64,000 nucleotides of DNA from Halovivax ruber XH-70 (GTDB taxonomy: Archaea; Halobacteriota; Halobacteria; Halobacteriales; Natrialbaceae): NCBI RefSeq assembly GCF_000328525.1, contig NC_019964.1, forward strand, positions 1,550,001 through 1,614,000. The letters run 5' to 3'. A model generated the notes under the pieces. The model had not been told where the DNA came from, searched no databases, and worked only from the letters and a program-made list of their open reading frames with translations. Of this stretch, positions 44,458 through 53,236 are shown piece by piece. The first letter of the stretch is position 1, and each line of letters opens with the position of its first letter. A program made the position numbers and the translations under genes.

Positions 44458-44838
44458 TTACCGGTGTTCGGCGGCGGCAGACTGCGGCGACGAGAGGAGC
44501 GAGGCGCCGGAAACGAGGTCGTCGTAGTGTTCGTCACAGAGGGCGAAGGGGTTTTCGTCGGCAGTGTATTCGACGCGTGATTCGACGACCCCGTCAGAGA
44601 CCGTGGTCGTGGGCAGCCATCGCGGGAAGGAGACGGTCGCGTCTCGTTCACAGCCGGGACAGCCGCAGTCCCCGTCGATCGAGCCGCGTTCGAAGACATC
44701 CGTCGCTGGGAGGACATCGAGTTCGCAGTTGCGACAGAGTGCACCGACCGCGTCGTCCGAGACGAGATCGATGACGGCCCTGTTGTAGCCCGGTTCACGT
44801 CGACAGCGGACACATCGGCTGCGAGATTCCGTCGGCAT
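44458..44838 (-). CDS. Cysteine-rich zinc-binding haloarchaeal protein
   Basis: The 126-residue protein has multiple Cys pairs: C9/C12, C35/C38, a C58-x-C60-xx-C63 cluster and a Cys near 101, with histidines in EHYDD. These can hold two or more zinc ions. I recognise no enzyme family. The gene lies convergent to the repeats after the tRNA gene. Confidence 0.75.
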   Translation of the reverse strand: MPTESRSRCVRCRREPGYNRAVIDLVSDDAVGALCRNCELDVLPATDVFERGSIDGDCGCPGCERDATVSFPRWLPTTTVSDGVVESRVEYTADENPFALCDEHYDDLVSGASLLSSPQSAAAEHR

Positions 44839-45010
44839 TCGTGGGAGTCAACTCGGCGCCATGGTACTCAACTCACCATCGTAAAACTATCGACCGCGTC
44901 GTGGAAACGAGTCGCCGATCGGAACCCGAATCTGTGGGGCAAATTTCAGCAGTTGTCGGCATAGCTCGACGTCGGGATACGACGGCTGGGAGCCGGTGGG
45001 CGGGGAAAAT

Positions 45011-46060
45011 CTACGGACTGGCGAGATCGATGTCTCGAGCGTGGGCGAGGAGTTCCTCGTCGTACCTGCTGGCCGTCTGCTGGGGCGCTCGGTCGTCTAT
45101 CGCTCTGACGAGCGAGACCGTGTTGCGGAAGTTCTTGATCGTCGCCTCGTCGATCATCTGGCCGTCGATCGATACGGCCCCCGTTCCATCATCCAGAGCG
45201 GCCGTCGCGCGCTCGATTCGATCGAGGGCGCGTTCGAGTTCGTCGGGGAGCGGCATGTGGACGTGGTTGGCCTGGACCGTCTGCTTCGGGTGCAAGGACC
45301 AGGAGCCGTCGAGACCGAGGTGGGCCTCGAGTTCGACCTGTTCGGCGTACGCCTCGGCGCGATAGGCAGTGACGCCCGCGCGCGTCGTGAACAGTTCGTC
45401 GAAGGGGCCGCCGATCGCGAGGAGATCATTCGCGCTCGTCTCTATCGAGAGTGCTTCGAGCGTCCCATCCCATCGAGGGCGACCGGATCCGACGTCCCGC
45501 CCGCCGAGCTGGGCGGTGTAGTCGACGGGACCGAAGACGATGGCCGAAAGTGGTGTGTCAGCCGCGCGATGGGCGATCTCTCGAAGTGCTGATCGTGCCT
45601 GTGCGGTTTCGAGAATAATCGCGAGTCCGATCTCGTCCTGGGGAACGTCGTACGTCTCGCGCACGTCCGCGAGGGTCCGACACACGCGGTCGAAATCCTC
45701 GATCCCGCCGACTTTCGGGACGACGACACCGTCGACGTGCTCGTCGACCTCGCGTACCAGGGTCTCGATCTGATCGCGACCGCGTTCTCGCAGTTCGGCG
45801 CTCGTGTCGCTCCACTCGATTCGTGGCCAGCACTCACCGGCGAAATCGTGGGTTCCCAGCAGGTCGACCGTGTTCTCGAGCGCCTCGTCTTTCATCGAGG
45901 GTGCCGTGCCGTCCTCGAGGTCGGGGACGAGCCAGTCGGGTGCCTCGAACCCCTCGGCGGTGAGTCCCGAACGCAGGTACTTCGCCGTATCGGCCTTCGG
46001 GACGGCGGCCGGGGCGGTCTGGAAACTTCGACAGAGTCGTGTCGTGTCGGTGGTCGTCAT
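45011..46060 (-). CDS. HpcH/HpaI (CitE-type) lyase, putative beta-methylmalyl-CoA lyase
   Basis: The 349-residue TIM-barrel aldolase of the CitE family shows the PDLEDGTAPSMKDEA motif, GVVVPKVGGIEDF, IILETAQAR and FGPVDYTAQLGG, with acidic metal ligands for Mg. In the methylaspartate cycle, beta-methylmalyl-CoA is cleaved to glyoxylate and propionyl-CoA, and the gene lies 64 nt after the hydratase gene that produces this compound. Substrate assignment follows from context. It is the last gene of the minus-strand cluster. Confidence 0.88.
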   Translation of the reverse strand: MTTTDTTRLCRSFQTAPAAVPKADTAKYLRSGLTAEGFEAPDWLVPDLEDGTAPSMKDEALENTVDLLGTHDFAGECWPRIEWSDTSAELRERGRDQIETLVREVDEHVDGVVVPKVGGIEDFDRVCRTLADVRETYDVPQDEIGLAIILETAQARSALREIAHRAADTPLSAIVFGPVDYTAQLGGRDVGSGRPRWDGTLEALSIETSANDLLAIGGPFDELFTTRAGVTAYRAEAYAEQVELEAHLGLDGSWSLHPKQTVQANHVHMPLPDELERALDRIERATAALDDGTGAVSIDGQMIDEATIKNFRNTVSLVRAIDDRAPQQTASRYDEELLAHARDIDLASP

Positions 46061-46124
46061 GGTGGATTGGTGGTTGGATTGAACGCTTCTCGGCGCGTTG
46101 TCGTTCGAGTGGTGCGATAGTGGG

Positions 46125-47309
46125 CTACGGTCTGGTCTGGATTGCCGCGAGTCGTCGACCCGAGTAGACCGGTTCGTCTCGCTGATTGAACGCGATGTGC
46201 TGGAATCTGACGAGGCCAGCCCTATCTGCGGGTATCTCGCCGTCGAACGCGGAGAGAGGGCTCGGAGTCGATCCGTCCGTCGAGGACAGTTCGACCGTCT
46301 CGAGCACCCGGGTGAACCCGTAGATCGTGTCTCCCGGCGTGACGAAGGTGTGGAACCGTTCGTCGTCGAACCCGAGGTCGCGGTAGGTCGCCTCGTCCGA
46401 CCGGGCGTGTCCGAGGGCGATCGATCTGGACACGTCGCCGTAGGCGACGATATCGCCCGACGGGGCGTCGGCCATCGCGTCCACGTTGTGGTGCTGCTTG
46501 GCGGTGTTGAGGGTCGAGAGTGGCAACGTCGCGACGGTCACGTCGTCGATCGTTCGCCCGCGTTCGTGTCGGTAGGCCGCGACGCCGTCGTGATCGGTGG
46601 CCGTTTCGAGTGTGGCGACGAAATCTTCGAAGTGAGGTCCCTCGGGAGCGACGAACGGGCCACTCGGGATATCCGCACCCTCCTCTTCCCTTTCGCCCTC
46701 TTTTTTCGCTTCTCCCTCTTCCGCCTCCGCTCCTCCTTCCGCTTCCTCCGCTCCGCTAGCCTCGTCGGCCGACGCTGGGCCGCCATCGGTGACGCGGGCG
46801 GGTTCTCGCCGCGGAATCATGTTGGTCCGGTCGTACGAACAGAGTGGTTCGCCCGTCTCCGCATCGAGCCCCGTCGTTCGCCAGGTGACGATCGCATACG
46901 ACGGACGGGATCCCGACTCCTCGACCGACAGTACCTCGCTCTCGACCCGGAGTTCGGTACCTGGGTAGACGTCGCGATGGAATCGCCCGTTCGTCCGCCC
47001 GAGGAAGTACCCGCCCTTCTCACTCAGATCTTCGACGGTGATCCCCAGCGTCGCGGCGAGCAGGTAATCCGGATGGATCGGGCGCTCGTCAAAATCCGCG
47101 TCTGCGGCTCGGTCTGTCCGCCAGTACGTTGGATCGTGATTCAGCGTTTGACTCGTCCACAGTTCGGTGCCCCACTGTGAGAGGACGAGCCCAGGGTCGT
47201 GTTCGATGACGTCACCTTCGTCGAAGAACTCCGCGTAGTGGCCGGTTTCCAGCGTCTCACTGTGGTCGAGGACGTGACCGAACGTTTCCGGATCCGTCCA
47301 GTCAGTCAT
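46125..47309 (-). CDS. mch: Mesaconyl-CoA hydratase (MaoC-like)
   Basis: The enzyme hydrates mesaconyl-C1-CoA to beta-methylmalyl-CoA. The 394-residue protein is a tandem of two hotdog halves (about 1-175 and 220-394); the second half has VSRSIALGHARSDEATYRDLGFDDERFHTFVTPGDTIYGFTRV. The linker holds a Glu/Lys/Gly-rich insert, about residues 181-213, coded by a purine-rich tract; the KKEGEREEE piece is unusual even for haloarchaea. It overlaps mal by 8 nt. Confidence 0.92.
   Translation of the reverse strand: MTDWTDPETFGHVLDHSETLETGHYAEFFDEGDVIEHDPGLVLSQWGTELWTSQTLNHDPTYWRTDRAADADFDERPIHPDYLLAATLGITVEDLSEKGGYFLGRTNGRFHRDVYPGTELRVESEVLSVEESGSRPSYAIVTWRTTGLDAETGEPLCSYDRTNMIPRREPARVTDGGPASADEASGAEEAEGGAEAEEGEAKKEGEREEEGADIPSGPFVAPEGPHFEDFVATLETATDHDGVAAYRHERGRTIDDVTVATLPLSTLNTAKQHHNVDAMADAPSGDIVAYGDVSRSIALGHARSDEATYRDLGFDDERFHTFVTPGDTIYGFTRVLETVELSSTDGSTPSPLSAFDGEIPADRAGLVRFQHIAFNQRDEPVYSGRRLAAIQTRP
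46677..46766 (-). repeat. Polypurine/polypyrimidine coding tract in mch
   Basis: Within the mch linker the coding strand is almost pure purine over about 80 nt (plus strand pyrimidine-rich, TCC/CTC/TTC triplets). It encodes the acidic/lysine linker. Such tracts are prone to slippage and triplex formation and probably vary in length between strains. Confidence 0.6.
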
Positions 47310-48564
47310 CGGCCGGCACCCCCGATTTCGCGTGACGGCGAACCGCGACGGTTCGACGCATCTCGTTCTCGACGAGCATGTAGCCCTCGTCGAACCCCAT
47401 CCCGGGTTTGGCGAGGACCTGGGCGGCGTCGGTGGCGAGCGCGACGTGAGCTGTCGCGCGAGCCGAGGTCGCAGTCTCGTTGCACGTACCGCCGAGATAG
47501 GCGCGCGTGTCCGTCCCGTCGCAGTACGTCACGGCTGCTGCACTCCGCTGGAGCCCACCGAGATCTGGCGTCTTGACCTGCACCACGTCGGCGGCACCGG
47601 CGTCGACGAACGCCTTCACGTCCGCCAGAGTGTTACACCACTCGTCGGCGACGATGTCGACATCGACACCGGCGTCGGCGAGCCCCTCCCGGAGTTCGGC
47701 CATCGCCGAGAGTTGTGCCTCGCGACTGCCGGCGTCCATCGGCCCTTCGATCTGAATATCGGAGGGCGCAGCTGCGTCCTCGAGATCACCGAAGTACTCG
47801 ATCACCCGATCACGATCGAACGGTGGTCCGAACAGGTCGCCGATCGTCCCGTAGACGTCGAGGTGGTACGTTGGTTCGTACCCCGACGGACCGAGCTCGT
47901 CAGTTCGGGCACGGAGCCACTCGACGTACTCGAGAAGTCCGTCACCGGACGGGCCGACTTTTTCGCGGGTGTTGAAGAGTCCGTGCGGGAGAACCGGAAC
48001 GCCGGAGAGGAGCATCTTCTCCGCGTTCGCGTACCGGTCGTCGCCGGATTGTCCGAACACTGGAATCGGCTGGGTCGCCGGTGTCGTGTCGACCGCGTCC
48101 GCGACGACGTCCGTCATCGTCGTGCGCTCAGCGCGGGCTGCAGCGGCGAGCAGTGCCTGTGAGAGGCCATATCTCACTGCCGTATGGAGTCGGTCACCGT
48201 CGGGCGACAGTGATTCGATTGTCGCCGTGTTCGCGGCGAAGGCTGCGGCGTCCCTACCGCGAAGTTCGTCGGCGATCGGTCCCTCGACGAGGTCGACGTA
48301 CTCCGCAGCCTGGAACAACGGATCGCGTCCGCCGGCGCCGCTGTACTGTACGGCAGCGCAATCGCCACGGACGGTCGAGCCGTCCGAGAGGGCGAGCGTC
48401 ACGACGAGGGATTCACCCGGCTGGCGAACCCGATCGAAGCCTGCCGTGACGGGGTCGCCCTCGTAGACGAATCCGTCACGACTGGCGCCCTGGGCGATCG
48501 CTGCCTGGTCGTCGAAGTAGAATCCGGAGACGCCGGGCGTGGCGACGACTGATTCAATCTGCAT
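47302..48564 (-). CDS. mal: Methylaspartate ammonia-lyase
   Basis: This enolase-superfamily enzyme removes ammonia from L-threo-3-methylaspartate to give mesaconate. The 420-residue protein has the HLDVYGTIGDL segment, QIEGPMDAG, and the catalytic lysine segment VQVKTPDLGGLQRS, plus an N-terminal capping domain. It is translationally linked: its start overlaps glmE by 11 nt, and its stop overlaps the mch start by 8 nt. Confidence 0.94.
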   Translation of the reverse strand: MQIESVVATPGVSGFYFDDQAAIAQGASRDGFVYEGDPVTAGFDRVRQPGESLVVTLALSDGSTVRGDCAAVQYSGAGGRDPLFQAAEYVDLVEGPIADELRGRDAAAFAANTATIESLSPDGDRLHTAVRYGLSQALLAAAARAERTTMTDVVADAVDTTPATQPIPVFGQSGDDRYANAEKMLLSGVPVLPHGLFNTREKVGPSGDGLLEYVEWLRARTDELGPSGYEPTYHLDVYGTIGDLFGPPFDRDRVIEYFGDLEDAAAPSDIQIEGPMDAGSREAQLSAMAELREGLADAGVDVDIVADEWCNTLADVKAFVDAGAADVVQVKTPDLGGLQRSAAAVTYCDGTDTRAYLGGTCNETATSARATAHVALATDAAQVLAKPGMGFDEGYMLVENEMRRTVAVRRHAKSGVPADD

Positions 48565-50014
48565 CCGACACCCCACCAGACCGGCTGGACTCTGACGGAC
48601 GCCCGATGAGGCGACCGTTACTGATCGCGTCGACGTCGTCGGCGACCATGTGGAACGAGGTCGATCGATCCTCGGTCTCGGCGCGTCGTTCGAGCCGTGC
48701 GGCGTGGATCTCCTTGATCTCGTCGTCGAAGGCCAGGTCGCCGAAGTCGAACAGTCGAACGCGACCGTCGTCGTCGCGCGCCGGGAGGCAGGCCCCTTTC
48801 GCGCTCTCGCTCGGCGCAAAGGGAACGTCGAGCGCACCTGTTTCGAACGCGCGCACGGCACCGCGGGCTACGTCGCCCTCGCCGTGTTCGAAGACCGCCT
48901 CGAGGAGCGATCGTGTCTCCCGTTCGATCAGGTCCTGTTCGGACTCGACGCCATCGATGTCGAGTCGTTGTTCCATCGCCATATCGAGTAGTTGTCGCGT
49001 CGTCCGCAGTCCCGCGGCGTTTGCCTCCTTCGTCGGCACGCCCTGGAACTCCTGGGGCGACTTGGTGATCACCTTGTCCGGACGTGCGATCGCCGCCGTG
49101 AGCGCTCCCAGCCCGATGACGCCGTTCGCCCGGGCCTCGTCGGGTGGGAATCCACCCATCCACTCGTGGAAGACAGTCGTCACGCACACTTCGTTCGGGA
49201 GGTACTCCTCGCCCAGCGCGCGCAGGGCCCGCAATGCGGCGACGTCCTGGACGACGTTTCCGACCTGTCCGTATCCCAGCGTCAGCGAGCGGACGCCCTG
49301 CGTCGCTGCGAGCAACCCCTCGACGATCATGATCGCGATCGCGATGGACGGGGGGACGAGCGTCCCGGTCAACGGTCCGAAGGGCTCGCGATTGATTCGG
49401 ACCCCGCGTTCGGTGTACACGCCAGCGAGCCGATCGACGTACTGCCAGTGTTCGATCGTCGTCGCCAGGTCGCCGCGCTTGGTGTACGGAATGTTGTACG
49501 AAATCGGGCCCCCCTCGAAGCTCTGGAAGCCGCCAGCGAGTGTGACCGCCGCGAGCAAGCGCGCATCCGGTGTCCCGTGGCGGACTTCGATCGGCCCGTC
49601 GACGGACTCGACCAGCGTGCGACACCCGTCGACGCCGTGATTGACGGCCGGAAAGCCGTTCAACGCGTCGGCGTCGGATTCGCGTGTCTTCTCCAGTCCC
49701 GTCCGTGCCTTCCCGTACTCGTTATCGCGCGTGTAGGAGTCGATCGTCGTCGGCAAGAGATCGGCCTCACCGGTCTCTTCTAAGTACGTGAGAAGTTCGA
49801 TCTGCTCGTCGAGCCTGGCCACCCCGGCCCGTGGTTGCAACAGCGGCTCGGTGGCGGACTCGAGAACGGTCGCGAACTCCTTCGAAGGGGGAAGCCCCTC
49901 GTGGAATGCGATGGCATCGTCGACGGTGGCCGCCTCGCCCGTTGGCCACTCGGCACGAACCGCCTCGTCTATCGTGGCGAGTCCGTCCGACGAAAGTTGC
50001 TCGTCGCGAACCAT
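48554..50014 (-). CDS. glmE: Glutamate mutase epsilon (E) subunit
   Basis: With the S subunit this enzyme rearranges glutamate to methylaspartate by a radical mechanism that needs adenosylcobalamin. The 486-residue TIM barrel has RHGTPDARLLAAVTLAGGFQSFEGGPISYNIPYTK and GYGQVGNVVQDVAALRALR, typical for the substrate-binding subunit. It lies 4 nt after glmS stop and overlaps mal. This is step one of the methylaspartate cycle's C-skeleton rearrangement. Confidence 0.94.
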   Translation of the reverse strand: MVRDEQLSSDGLATIDEAVRAEWPTGEAATVDDAIAFHEGLPPSKEFATVLESATEPLLQPRAGVARLDEQIELLTYLEETGEADLLPTTIDSYTRDNEYGKARTGLEKTRESDADALNGFPAVNHGVDGCRTLVESVDGPIEVRHGTPDARLLAAVTLAGGFQSFEGGPISYNIPYTKRGDLATTIEHWQYVDRLAGVYTERGVRINREPFGPLTGTLVPPSIAIAIMIVEGLLAATQGVRSLTLGYGQVGNVVQDVAALRALRALGEEYLPNEVCVTTVFHEWMGGFPPDEARANGVIGLGALTAAIARPDKVITKSPQEFQGVPTKEANAAGLRTTRQLLDMAMEQRLDIDGVESEQDLIERETRSLLEAVFEHGEGDVARGAVRAFETGALDVPFAPSESAKGACLPARDDDGRVRLFDFGDLAFDDEIKEIHAARLERRAETEDRSTSFHMVADDVDAISNGRLIGRPSESSRSGGVSDAD

Positions 50015-50018
50015 CTGG

Positions 50019-50456
50019 TCAGGAGGTCACCCGGAGGCGATCGGGTTCCGTCGTGAGGTTCAGGTCGCGCCGAAGGGCGTTGATCGCCTCCGTCGGATCC
50101 GTCTCCGGATCGAAGACGCGATCGAACCCGAGCGACTCGAATGTCGCACGCGTCTGAGCGAAGTCGTCCTGGCCGACGGCGAGGTTGCCACCGATGTAGG
50201 TGACCGCGTCGACGCCAGCGTTCTCGAGGTGGTCGTGGAACCCGGTGCAGTCCTGTTCGGCGTGCCCGTACAGCGACGAGACGAGGATCGCGTCCGCGTC
50301 GTGGTCTGTCGCGGCCGCCACGAACTCCGCCTGCTCGGTCTGGACGCCGAGGTTGACCACCTCGAACCCAGCTGCGTCGAGCGCTCGTTCGAGTATCGTG
50401 ACGCCAACCACGTGCGCGTCGGAGCCGATCACCCCGAGGACGACTGTTGTCGGCAT
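50019..50456 (-). CDS. glmS: Glutamate mutase sigma (S) subunit, B12-binding
   Basis: The 145-residue Rossmann-like cobalamin-binding subunit has the B12 signature DAHVVG (DxHxxG at about 13-18) with His as lower cobalt ligand, the VSSLYGHAEQD and TYIGGNLAVGQDD segments. It heads the minus-strand operon glmS-glmE-mal-mch-citE. (The same gene name is used elsewhere for a different amino-sugar enzyme.). Confidence 0.94.
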   Translation of the reverse strand: MPTTVVLGVIGSDAHVVGVTILERALDAAGFEVVNLGVQTEQAEFVAAATDHDADAILVSSLYGHAEQDCTGFHDHLENAGVDAVTYIGGNLAVGQDDFAQTRATFESLGFDRVFDPETDPTEAINALRRDLNLTTEPDRLRVTS

Positions 50457-50482
50457 GGATGCAGAACCATGATAGATCGGGG

Positions 50483-50509
50483 CTTAAAGGTAATGATTTA
50501 TCATGATAA
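50483..50509. promoter_or_regulatory. Shared divergent control region with ATGAT/ATCAT dyads
   Basis: A TATA-like element for glmS (minus strand CCTTTAAG, plus 50483-50490) is about 30 nt before its start. Just upstream of it, 50498-50509 is a perfect 12-nt palindrome, TTATCATGATAA, overlapping a second inverted repeat ATGAT-TT-ATCAT (50493-50504). A related ATGATAGATC lies at 50469-50478. On the plus side CTTATAC (50515-50521) could drive mct. A regulator bound here could coordinate both arms of the cluster. Confidence 0.55.
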
Positions 50510-50617
50510 TAGTCCTTATACGCCTTTGTATGAGTCACGTTGACACGGCATGGCTGAGAGTAGCTCCGACGGGATCCGGTAGAAAACGTTAACCCCGTCT
50601 TCGAGTTACGCCGGAGC

Positions 50618-51793
50618 ATGGGAGCACTCTCGGACGTGCGCGTGCTGGACCTGACGCAGGTGCTTGCAGGGCCGTACTGTACGATGTTACTCGCCGACAT
50701 GGGTGCCGATGTCGTCAAGATCGAACGGCCGGGCGGCGATCTCATCCGATCCAATCCGCCGTACGTCGACGATCCGGACGCCGAACCCTACGGTGGCTAC
50801 TTCCAGAGCGTCAATCGCGGCAAACGAAGTATCGAACTCGACCTCGCCGGGGACGACCGCGACACGTTCCTGGACCTCGTCGAATCGGCCGACGTCGTCG
50901 TCGAGAACTACCGCGCGGGCACGATGGAGTCGTTCGATCTGTCGTACGAACGACTCGCCGAACACAATCCCGAACTGATCTACGCGTCGATCCGTGGCTT
51001 CGGCGATCCGCGAACGGGCAAGACAGATCGCCAAGGGCAGCCAGCGTTCGACATCATCGCGCAGGCACTCGGCGGCGTGATGGAGATCACGGGCGAGGCC
51101 GACGGGCCACCGATGAAGGTCGGTCCCGGCATCGGGGACCTGTTCACGGCGACGCTCAACTGCATCGGCATCCTCGGCGCGCTCCACCACCGCGACCGGA
51201 CCGGTGAGGGCCAATACGTCGACACGGCGATGTACGACTCGATGCTCAGTATGACCGAGCGCGCGATCTACCTCCAGTCCTACGAGGGCGAGGCGCCGAC
51301 TCGCTGTGGCAACGCCCATCCGACACTCTTCCCGTACAATGCCTACGAGGTCGCGGACGGCTACGTCGTGGTCTCCGCGTTCGGCACCAACCACTGGCGG
51401 GCGTTCTGTGCGGCCATCGACAGGCCTGGCCTCGCCGAGGAGTATGCGACCCCAGCCGCTCGCCTGAAACACCGTGAGTCTCTCTACGACGAGATCGCCG
51501 CCTGGATGCGCGAGCACGAGACGGCCGACGTCATCGACCGGCTCGAGGGTGACGTTCCAGTCGCTCCCGTCCAGGACACCGAAGCCATCTTCGCCGACGA
51601 CCACGTCCACGATCGAGACATGCTCTACGAGGTCGAACAACCCGGTGCAGACGAGTCCGTTCGCATCGCCGGCAGCGCGATCAAGATGAGCGAGACGAAT
51701 CCCGAACCCCGGGGACGCGCCCCGATTCTCGACGAACACCGTGAGGAGATCCTGGCCGAACTCGCCGCACAGGAACAGGCTATCGACGAGTGA
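50618..51793 (+). CDS. mct: Succinyl-CoA:mesaconate CoA-transferase (CaiB family III)
   Basis: The enzyme moves CoA from succinyl-CoA to mesaconate, giving mesaconyl-C1-CoA for Mch. The 391-residue class III CoA-transferase has the VLDLTQVLAGPYCTMLLADMGADVVKIERP signature, NRGKRSIELDL, and the nucleophile Asp 174 in GIGDLF. It is divergent from glmS. Substrate assignment rests on the complete methylaspartate set around it. Confidence 0.92.
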   Translation: MGALSDVRVLDLTQVLAGPYCTMLLADMGADVVKIERPGGDLIRSNPPYVDDPDAEPYGGYFQSVNRGKRSIELDLAGDDRDTFLDLVESADVVVENYRAGTMESFDLSYERLAEHNPELIYASIRGFGDPRTGKTDRQGQPAFDIIAQALGGVMEITGEADGPPMKVGPGIGDLFTATLNCIGILGALHHRDRTGEGQYVDTAMYDSMLSMTERAIYLQSYEGEAPTRCGNAHPTLFPYNAYEVADGYVVVSAFGTNHWRAFCAAIDRPGLAEEYATPAARLKHRESLYDEIAAWMREHETADVIDRLEGDVPVAPVQDTEAIFADDHVHDRDMLYEVEQPGADESVRIAGSAIKMSETNPEPRGRAPILDEHREEILAELAAQEQAIDE

Positions 51794-51904
51794 CTCCCTG
51801 ACGAAGAATTCGACTGTGCGACCGCTAGCACTGCACCAGAGTGTATCCCATCTGATAGATGTGGCGTGAGTAACGTTTTTGCACCCACCGACGAGAGCAC
51901 CGGT

Positions 51905-52225
51905 ATGGACTGGCCGCACGACCCCGACGGCGAGGACGGAAGCGAGGGCGGTCGCAAGTACGATATGGCCGTCATCGCCAAGAAAGTCGACGAAGACGAA
52001 GACTTCCCGCTCGACCGAGACGAGTTCGTTGCCGAACACGGTGACGAACCGATCCGAATCAACCACCGTCGTGTCGTCGCACTCGCCGACATCTTCGAGC
52101 ACGTCGAACCCGACGAGTTCGAGACGATCGTCGATATGCACAAAGCCGTCGGCGACGCGATGCGTTCCGGTGACTTCTGGGAGTACCACCCGAAAGGAGC
52201 GAACCCGGAACACAATCCTGCGTAA
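51905..52225 (+). CDS. Haloarchaeal conserved protein (DUF5785-like)
   Basis: The 106-residue acidic protein MDWPHDPDGEDGSEGGRKYDMAVIAKKVDEDEDFPLDRDEFVAEHGDEPIRINHRRVV... resembles a haloarchaeal family that I recall as DUF5785, with no known function. Helical C-terminal part ends in DFWEYHPKG. The start is ATG 51905; an upstream GTG at 51866 would add 13 residues. The stop codon lies in the first unit of a tandem repeat. Confidence 0.8.
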   Translation: MDWPHDPDGEDGSEGGRKYDMAVIAKKVDEDEDFPLDRDEFVAEHGDEPIRINHRRVVALADIFEHVEPDEFETIVDMHKAVGDAMRSGDFWEYHPKGANPEHNPA

Positions 52226-52307
52226 ACTCGGGGCGATCTCACTTTCCCGCGTAAACCCGCGACGACCCCGCTTCCCCGTAAATCGCAACGACCCCATTTT
52301 CCCGCGG
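52221..52307 (+). repeat. Three imperfect 29-nt tandem repeats
   Basis: Units at about 52221-52249, 52250-52278 and 52279-52307 share the pattern (G)TAAA...CGACCCC...TTCCC(G). The first unit contains the stop codon of the upstream gene (TAA 52223-52225). They lie in the leader region of the GTP cyclohydrolase gene, 100 nt before its start. Confidence 0.7.
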
Positions 52308-52406
52308 CACTTACACTATCGTCGCCCATCTCAGCTCGGACCGCACCCCATCTCAGATCTGGATTGCGTATCACTTATCCGATGGTGGTGGTTTCGTTCA
52401 GGTATC

Positions 52407-53171
52407 GTGACGAACACGCAGGTGACACTCCTTCAGATCGACAACTACGGGCCGTGGACGGTCACGCCCGAACCGCGCCGCGAAGCGGATCTCCAGACCT
52501 TACAGTCCCGCCTCTACGCCGACGTCTCGCAGTTCGTCGGCGCCCGGGACGGCTACGTGTTCTTCACCCGCTTCGACAACATGGTCGGCGTGACGAACGG
52601 GCTCGACATCGACGACCACCGGTTGCTTCAGGAGTCGATAAACAACCGGTACCCGGTGACCGTCAGCCTCGGTATCGCAACCGGTCAGACGCCGATCCAG
52701 GCGCTCTCCGACGCGACAGCGCTCATTCAGGACGCCGGCAGTGCCCAAGACGCTGACCGTCGGAACGTGCTCGATGGGCGGATCGTCGACGACGCTCATC
52801 GAACCGAATCGGACGTCCAGATCGCCCACTTCGACGTCGTCGACGCCACCGGCGAGTACACGGACGAACTCAACGCCTTCGACAGCTTCATCGAGATCGA
52901 GCAGGGGTACGCCGAACTGATGCGATACATGCGCTCGGCCCACGACAGCCTCTCGTTCTTCGTCGGCGGCGACAACATCATCGCTGTCTGTCCAACGCTC
53001 GATCGAGCAGCCTACGAGGACGCCATCGACCACGTCGAGTCGGCAGTCGGCGTCGAGTTACGCGTCGGTGTCGGGCGGGGGAACACCGCACACGTCGCCG
53101 GAATGGACGCAAAACACGCGCTCGAACACTGTCGAGCAACTGGATCGATCCTCGATCTCGCGTGGGAATAG
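52407..53171 (+). CDS. GTP cyclohydrolase III (archaeal type IIa)
   Basis: The enzyme converts GTP to 2-amino-5-formylamino-6-ribosylamino-4(3H)-pyrimidinone 5'-phosphate, an entry to riboflavin and F420 synthesis in archaea. The 254-residue protein has a tandem GGDEF-like architecture, with FFTRFDNMVGVTNG in the first and FFVGGDNIIAVCPT in the second half, and VGVGRGNTAHVAGMDAKHALEHCR at the end. The start is GTG 52407. Its last 30 nt recur 140 nt downstream. Confidence 0.92.
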   Translation: MTNTQVTLLQIDNYGPWTVTPEPRREADLQTLQSRLYADVSQFVGARDGYVFFTRFDNMVGVTNGLDIDDHRLLQESINNRYPVTVSLGIATGQTPIQALSDATALIQDAGSAQDADRRNVLDGRIVDDAHRTESDVQIAHFDVVDATGEYTDELNAFDSFIEIEQGYAELMRYMRSAHDSLSFFVGGDNIIAVCPTLDRAAYEDAIDHVESAVGVELRVGVGRGNTAHVAGMDAKHALEHCRATGSILDLAWE

Positions 53172-53236
53172 GTGCTGGACCAGTTCAGGTCGATGAGCTG
53201 AGACGTCGACAGCACTGATTCGAGTACTGTATCCGG

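Noticed and set aside
50687-52297. A 536-codon open frame on the minus strand across mct
   Set aside because: It is the antisense of the well-supported CoA-transferase gene and shows no family motifs; high-GC codon bias leaves long antisense frames open.
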